Shown: positions 12,766-14,534 of the stretch, in pieces | Position numbering within the stretch: the stretch's first letter is position 1 | Layout of the letters: every line of letters starts with the position of its first letter | Assembly (NCBI GenBank): GCA_034658975.1 | Contig: JAYEGJ010000033.1 | Span: forward strand, 1-14,534 | DNA: 14,534 nucleotides | Direction of reading: 5' to 3' | Origin: SZUA-217 sp034658975 | GTDB taxonomy: Bacteria; Actinomycetota; Acidimicrobiia; Spongiisociales; ZC4RG35 | Position numbers and translations under genes: made by a program | Notes under the pieces: model-generated | The model's database searches: none | Told to the model about the DNA's origin: nothing | What the model saw: the letters and a program-made list of their open reading frames with translations, nothing else

Positions 12766-13965
12766 ATGATCACCGACCAGGCTGTTCCCGCACTCGGCCT
12801 CCTGCTGGGACCTGAGGTTGCCGATCTCCTGGAAGCGGTTCTTACCGAAGCGGGAGGACAATATCTTTCGGCCCGGACCACCCAAGTGCGCTATGTCCCG
12901 GGAAAATCGGTGACGGCGCAGTACGCGACGCAGGTGAGGTGGCCCGACGGGACGACGGTGACGGTGACCATGGTTGCCGCTTCGGGGATCCGCGTTCCGG
13001 AAGGGACAGTGCAGGTAGAAACCGGCGAAGCCAAGGTCGCATTGTGGCGCTACCCCAACGATCCGTTTCTCCCGGGACTGGCACCGGCGGCGGACCCGGA
13101 GAGAGTGGGCCGCCTCCTATCAAAGCTCGGGGCGCCCACCGGGACTGTCCGGCTCAGACGTCGGGCATACAGACCGGGACGGCGGGCTGTCATCGAGGTG
13201 GTCTCGCCCCAGGCCCGCGTGTTTTTGAAGGTCGTTCGTCCCGACCAGGTCGCGGACCTGCAGGAGAAACACACCTCGATGGCGGGCCAGGTACCGGTAC
13301 CGCACTCTTATGGCTGGTCCGAGGAGATGGGTCTGGTGGCGATACAAGCCATGCCGGGAAAGACGCTCCGCAAAGCGATCGAAAGTGGAAGCAGTCGTCT
13401 CCCCACAGCAGCGCAATTGGTCGCGCTCCTGGACGGCCTGCCGGCCGCATCCGCCTCGACGTCGCTGGTCGCGGGTCCGATAGAGCGCGCAACGGACCAC
13501 AGTCGCCTTCTCAAATCGGTGCTCCCCGACCTAACCGATCGAATCGACACTCTCATCGACACCTTCCAGGGCGTCGACGACGAGGCCGCTGTCTCGGTTC
13601 ATGGAGACTTCCACACCTCACAGGTACTGACGAAGGGCGCCTCGGTCGTCGGACTGATCGACGTCGACACCGCCGGTAGGGGTGCACGTGCCAACGATCT
13701 GGCAAGCATGCTGGGGCACGTGTCGGTTCTTTCGACGACATCTGCCGCTCGCCGCAGGGCCAGCCGATATGGGGCATCTCTCATCTCCGACTTCGATCTT
13801 CTGACCGACCCCTCTGATCTACGTCGCAGAGTGGCGGCCATGGTCTTCGGGTATGCAACGGGGCCTTTTCGGGTCCAACAGACCAAATGGGCCACAGAGA
13901 CCGAGCGGAGAATCGCGCTGGCAGAGCAGTGGGCCAACTCTGCCGCCGATAAGACTCGGAGTTGA
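12766..13965 (+). CDS. APH-fold phosphotransferase (aminoglycoside/choline kinase superfamily)
   Basis: A 399-residue protein with a kinase-like phosphotransferase domain. The catalytic loop is VHGDFHTSQVL (His279-Asp281-Phe-His283), the Brenner motif, with Gln286 where Asn is usual. The magnesium-binding step is GLIDVDTAG (Asp299/Asp301). The N-terminal part carries a YVPGKSVTAQY segment (about 43-53) and a beta-rich region, and a second VFLKVVRP strand (about 151-158) matches the lysine of the ATP-binding lobe. Family knowledge: such proteins phosphorylate small hydroxylated molecules such as aminoglycosides, choline, homoserine or sugars; large actinobacterial members have no assigned substrate. 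GGAAGG lies six bases before the ATG. Gln for the metal-coordinating Asn is unusual and could affect activity. The TetR gene lies 70 bases after the stop with its own promoter, so they need not be one operon. Confidence 0.85.
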   Translation: MITDQAVPALGLLLGPEVADLLEAVLTEAGGQYLSARTTQVRYVPGKSVTAQYATQVRWPDGTTVTVTMVAASGIRVPEGTVQVETGEAKVALWRYPNDPFLPGLAPAADPERVGRLLSKLGAPTGTVRLRRRAYRPGRRAVIEVVSPQARVFLKVVRPDQVADLQEKHTSMAGQVPVPHSYGWSEEMGLVAIQAMPGKTLRKAIESGSSRLPTAAQLVALLDGLPAASASTSLVAGPIERATDHSRLLKSVLPDLTDRIDTLIDTFQGVDDEAAVSVHGDFHTSQVLTKGASVVGLIDVDTAGRGARANDLASMLGHVSVLSTTSAARRRASRYGASLISDFDLLTDPSDLRRRVAAMVFGYATGPFRVQQTKWATETERRIALAEQWANSAADKTRS

Positions 13966-13974
13966 CCCGTGAGT

Positions 13975-13990
13975 GAACAGGGGTCTGTTC
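13975..13990 (+). promoter_or_regulatory. GAACAG/CTGTTC inverted repeat upstream of the TetR promoter
   Basis: GAACAG (13975-13980) and CTGTTC (13985-13990) form a perfect 6-bp inverted repeat with a 4-base gap. It abuts the -35 region of the TetR gene and lies 9 bases after the phosphotransferase stop. It could be an operator or a short terminator hairpin followed by CCTTGTTT. Confidence 0.4.
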
Positions 13991-13992
13991 CC

Positions 13993-14020
13993 TTGTTTGG
14001 ACAGAAGTCTGAAATAGACT
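13993..14020 (+). promoter_or_regulatory. TetR gene promoter with overlapping palindrome
   Basis: TTGTTT (13993-13998) and TAGACT (14015-14020) with a 16-base spacer form a sigma-A type promoter ending 15 bases before the ATG. AGTCT (14006-14010) and AGACT (14016-14020) make a perfect inverted repeat around GAAAT that covers the -10 box, a typical place for an autoregulatory TetR operator. Confidence 0.5.
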
Positions 14021-14035
14021 CGTGACCAACACGCC

Positions 14036-14534
14036 ATGAAGAAGCTTCCATACGAACTGAGCAACAAGTTGCTCAAAGCAGCCGATGAATTCCCCGACGG
14101 CTCGGGCTTCGACGTGAGCGTCGACGACGTTGCCGCTCTCTCCGGAGTCCCCCGTGCCACGCTCTACTACTACTTCTCGGGCAAGGACGACCTGGTCCAG
14201 TTCTACCTCAACGAGCTTATGGACCGGACCCGGGTAGCCATCGAGAAGGCAGCCGCGACGGAGGGCTCGGCAGAAAACCGGCTCACCGCCATCATGAGGG
14301 CCGTGGTCGGCGCCTTCGCCCAGTATCCCCAGATGTGCCTTGAGATGCCGACCGCCTTCAAGGCTTCCGACGATCATGCCGAGTTCCTGGGGAACATCGA
14401 CCGGTCGGTTATGACCCCGCTCCGCCAGGCCCTCCAGGACGGAGCCGACGCAGATGAGCTGGTGCTGGATGATGTCGAACTGGCGACTCACGCCATCATG
14501 GGTGCGCTGCACCAGGTGTCGATCATGCGTCTGA
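14036..14534 (+). CDS. TetR-family transcriptional regulator (3' end outside window)
   Basis: At least 166 codons are open to the window edge with no stop. The N-terminal DNA-binding domain is typical TetR: helix 1 (KKLPYELSNKLLKAADEF), then the helix-turn-helix at about 28-47 (SVDDVAALSGVPRATLYYYF), followed by SGKDDLVQFYL, the start of helix 4. The remaining helical part would be the ligand-binding and dimer domain, which is incomplete here. TetR proteins usually repress their own gene and a neighbour, often an efflux or metabolic gene, until a small molecule binds. The target and ligand are not visible. The ATG at 14036 is the only start in frame that keeps a normal N-terminus; a GTG nearby is out of frame. 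A promoter with a palindrome over the -10 box lies just upstream. No clear ribosome site is seen. Confidence 0.88.
   Translation, partial: MKKLPYELSNKLLKAADEFPDGSGFDVSVDDVAALSGVPRATLYYYFSGKDDLVQFYLNELMDRTRVAIEKAAATEGSAENRLTAIMRAVVGAFAQYPQMCLEMPTAFKASDDHAEFLGNIDRSVMTPLRQALQDGADADELVLDDVELATHAIMGALHQVSIMRL

Noticed and set aside
12541..12885. Minus-strand open frame of 114 codons before the phosphotransferase
   Set aside because: It overlaps the phosphotransferase start, has no ribosome site, and its repeated segments reflect the DNA direct repeat.

Overview
The window is high-GC, gene-dense DNA whose gene families point to an actinobacterium (Actinomycetota). Supporting signs are the GC-rich third codon positions, a DUF1876 protein, a large APH-fold phosphotransferase, GTG starts and a possible leaderless start. 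An Acidimicrobiia-like lineage is my guess and is not proven by the sequence. Nearly all genes look like ordinary chromosomal housekeeping, envelope or stress genes. There is no CRISPR array, prophage, complete insertion sequence or recognisable defence cassette, and no tRNA or rRNA gene.

Layout. 1-1940: a class II glutamine amidotransferase followed 4 bp later by a membrane-anchored HtrA/S1C protease. 1941-2180: a terminator-like hairpin, then two abutting small palindrome-ended elements. 2178-3062: a patatin-like phospholipase (minus). 3311-4155: a small helical protein and a secreted Gln-rich protein (plus). 4182-6058: a strong hairpin, then an OmpR-type response regulator and its histidine kinase with ATGA overlap. 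6100-7479 (minus): MgtC/SapB membrane protein, a broken ArsR-type regulator, and a DUF1876 protein. 7641-8906 (minus): a lipoprotein that reads as a seven-bladed beta-propeller. 9180-10487: cyclopropane-fatty-acyl-phospholipid synthase (plus). 10634-11487: the second copy of the 166-bp element, then a CAT-type acetyltransferase. 11558-12353 (minus): a small membrane protein and a secreted Asp/Ser/Pro-repeat protein with a long terminator hairpin between them. 12766-13965: an APH-fold phosphotransferase. 14036-end: a TetR regulator cut by the window edge, with a promoter and candidate operator.

How the genes might work together. Membrane and envelope functions recur: phospholipase, CFA synthase, MgtC, anchored protease, lipoprotein, secreted acidic and Gln-rich proteins, and a two-component system. 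Apart from the RR/HK pair and the amidotransferase/protease pair, spacing does not show operons, so a shared envelope-stress role is only an inference.

The most notable non-genic signal is a set of small mobile-looking elements that end at CTAG-type sites. One is a 166-bp element with imperfect terminal inverted repeats, present twice with a single mismatch. The other is a second family marked by the 12-mer CTAGTGGTCTGT, which occurs four times (one copy with one mismatch). Other points of interest are the ArsR remnant whose helix-turn-helix has been deleted, a PHO-box-like direct repeat, and the in-frame tandem repeats of the acidic protein.
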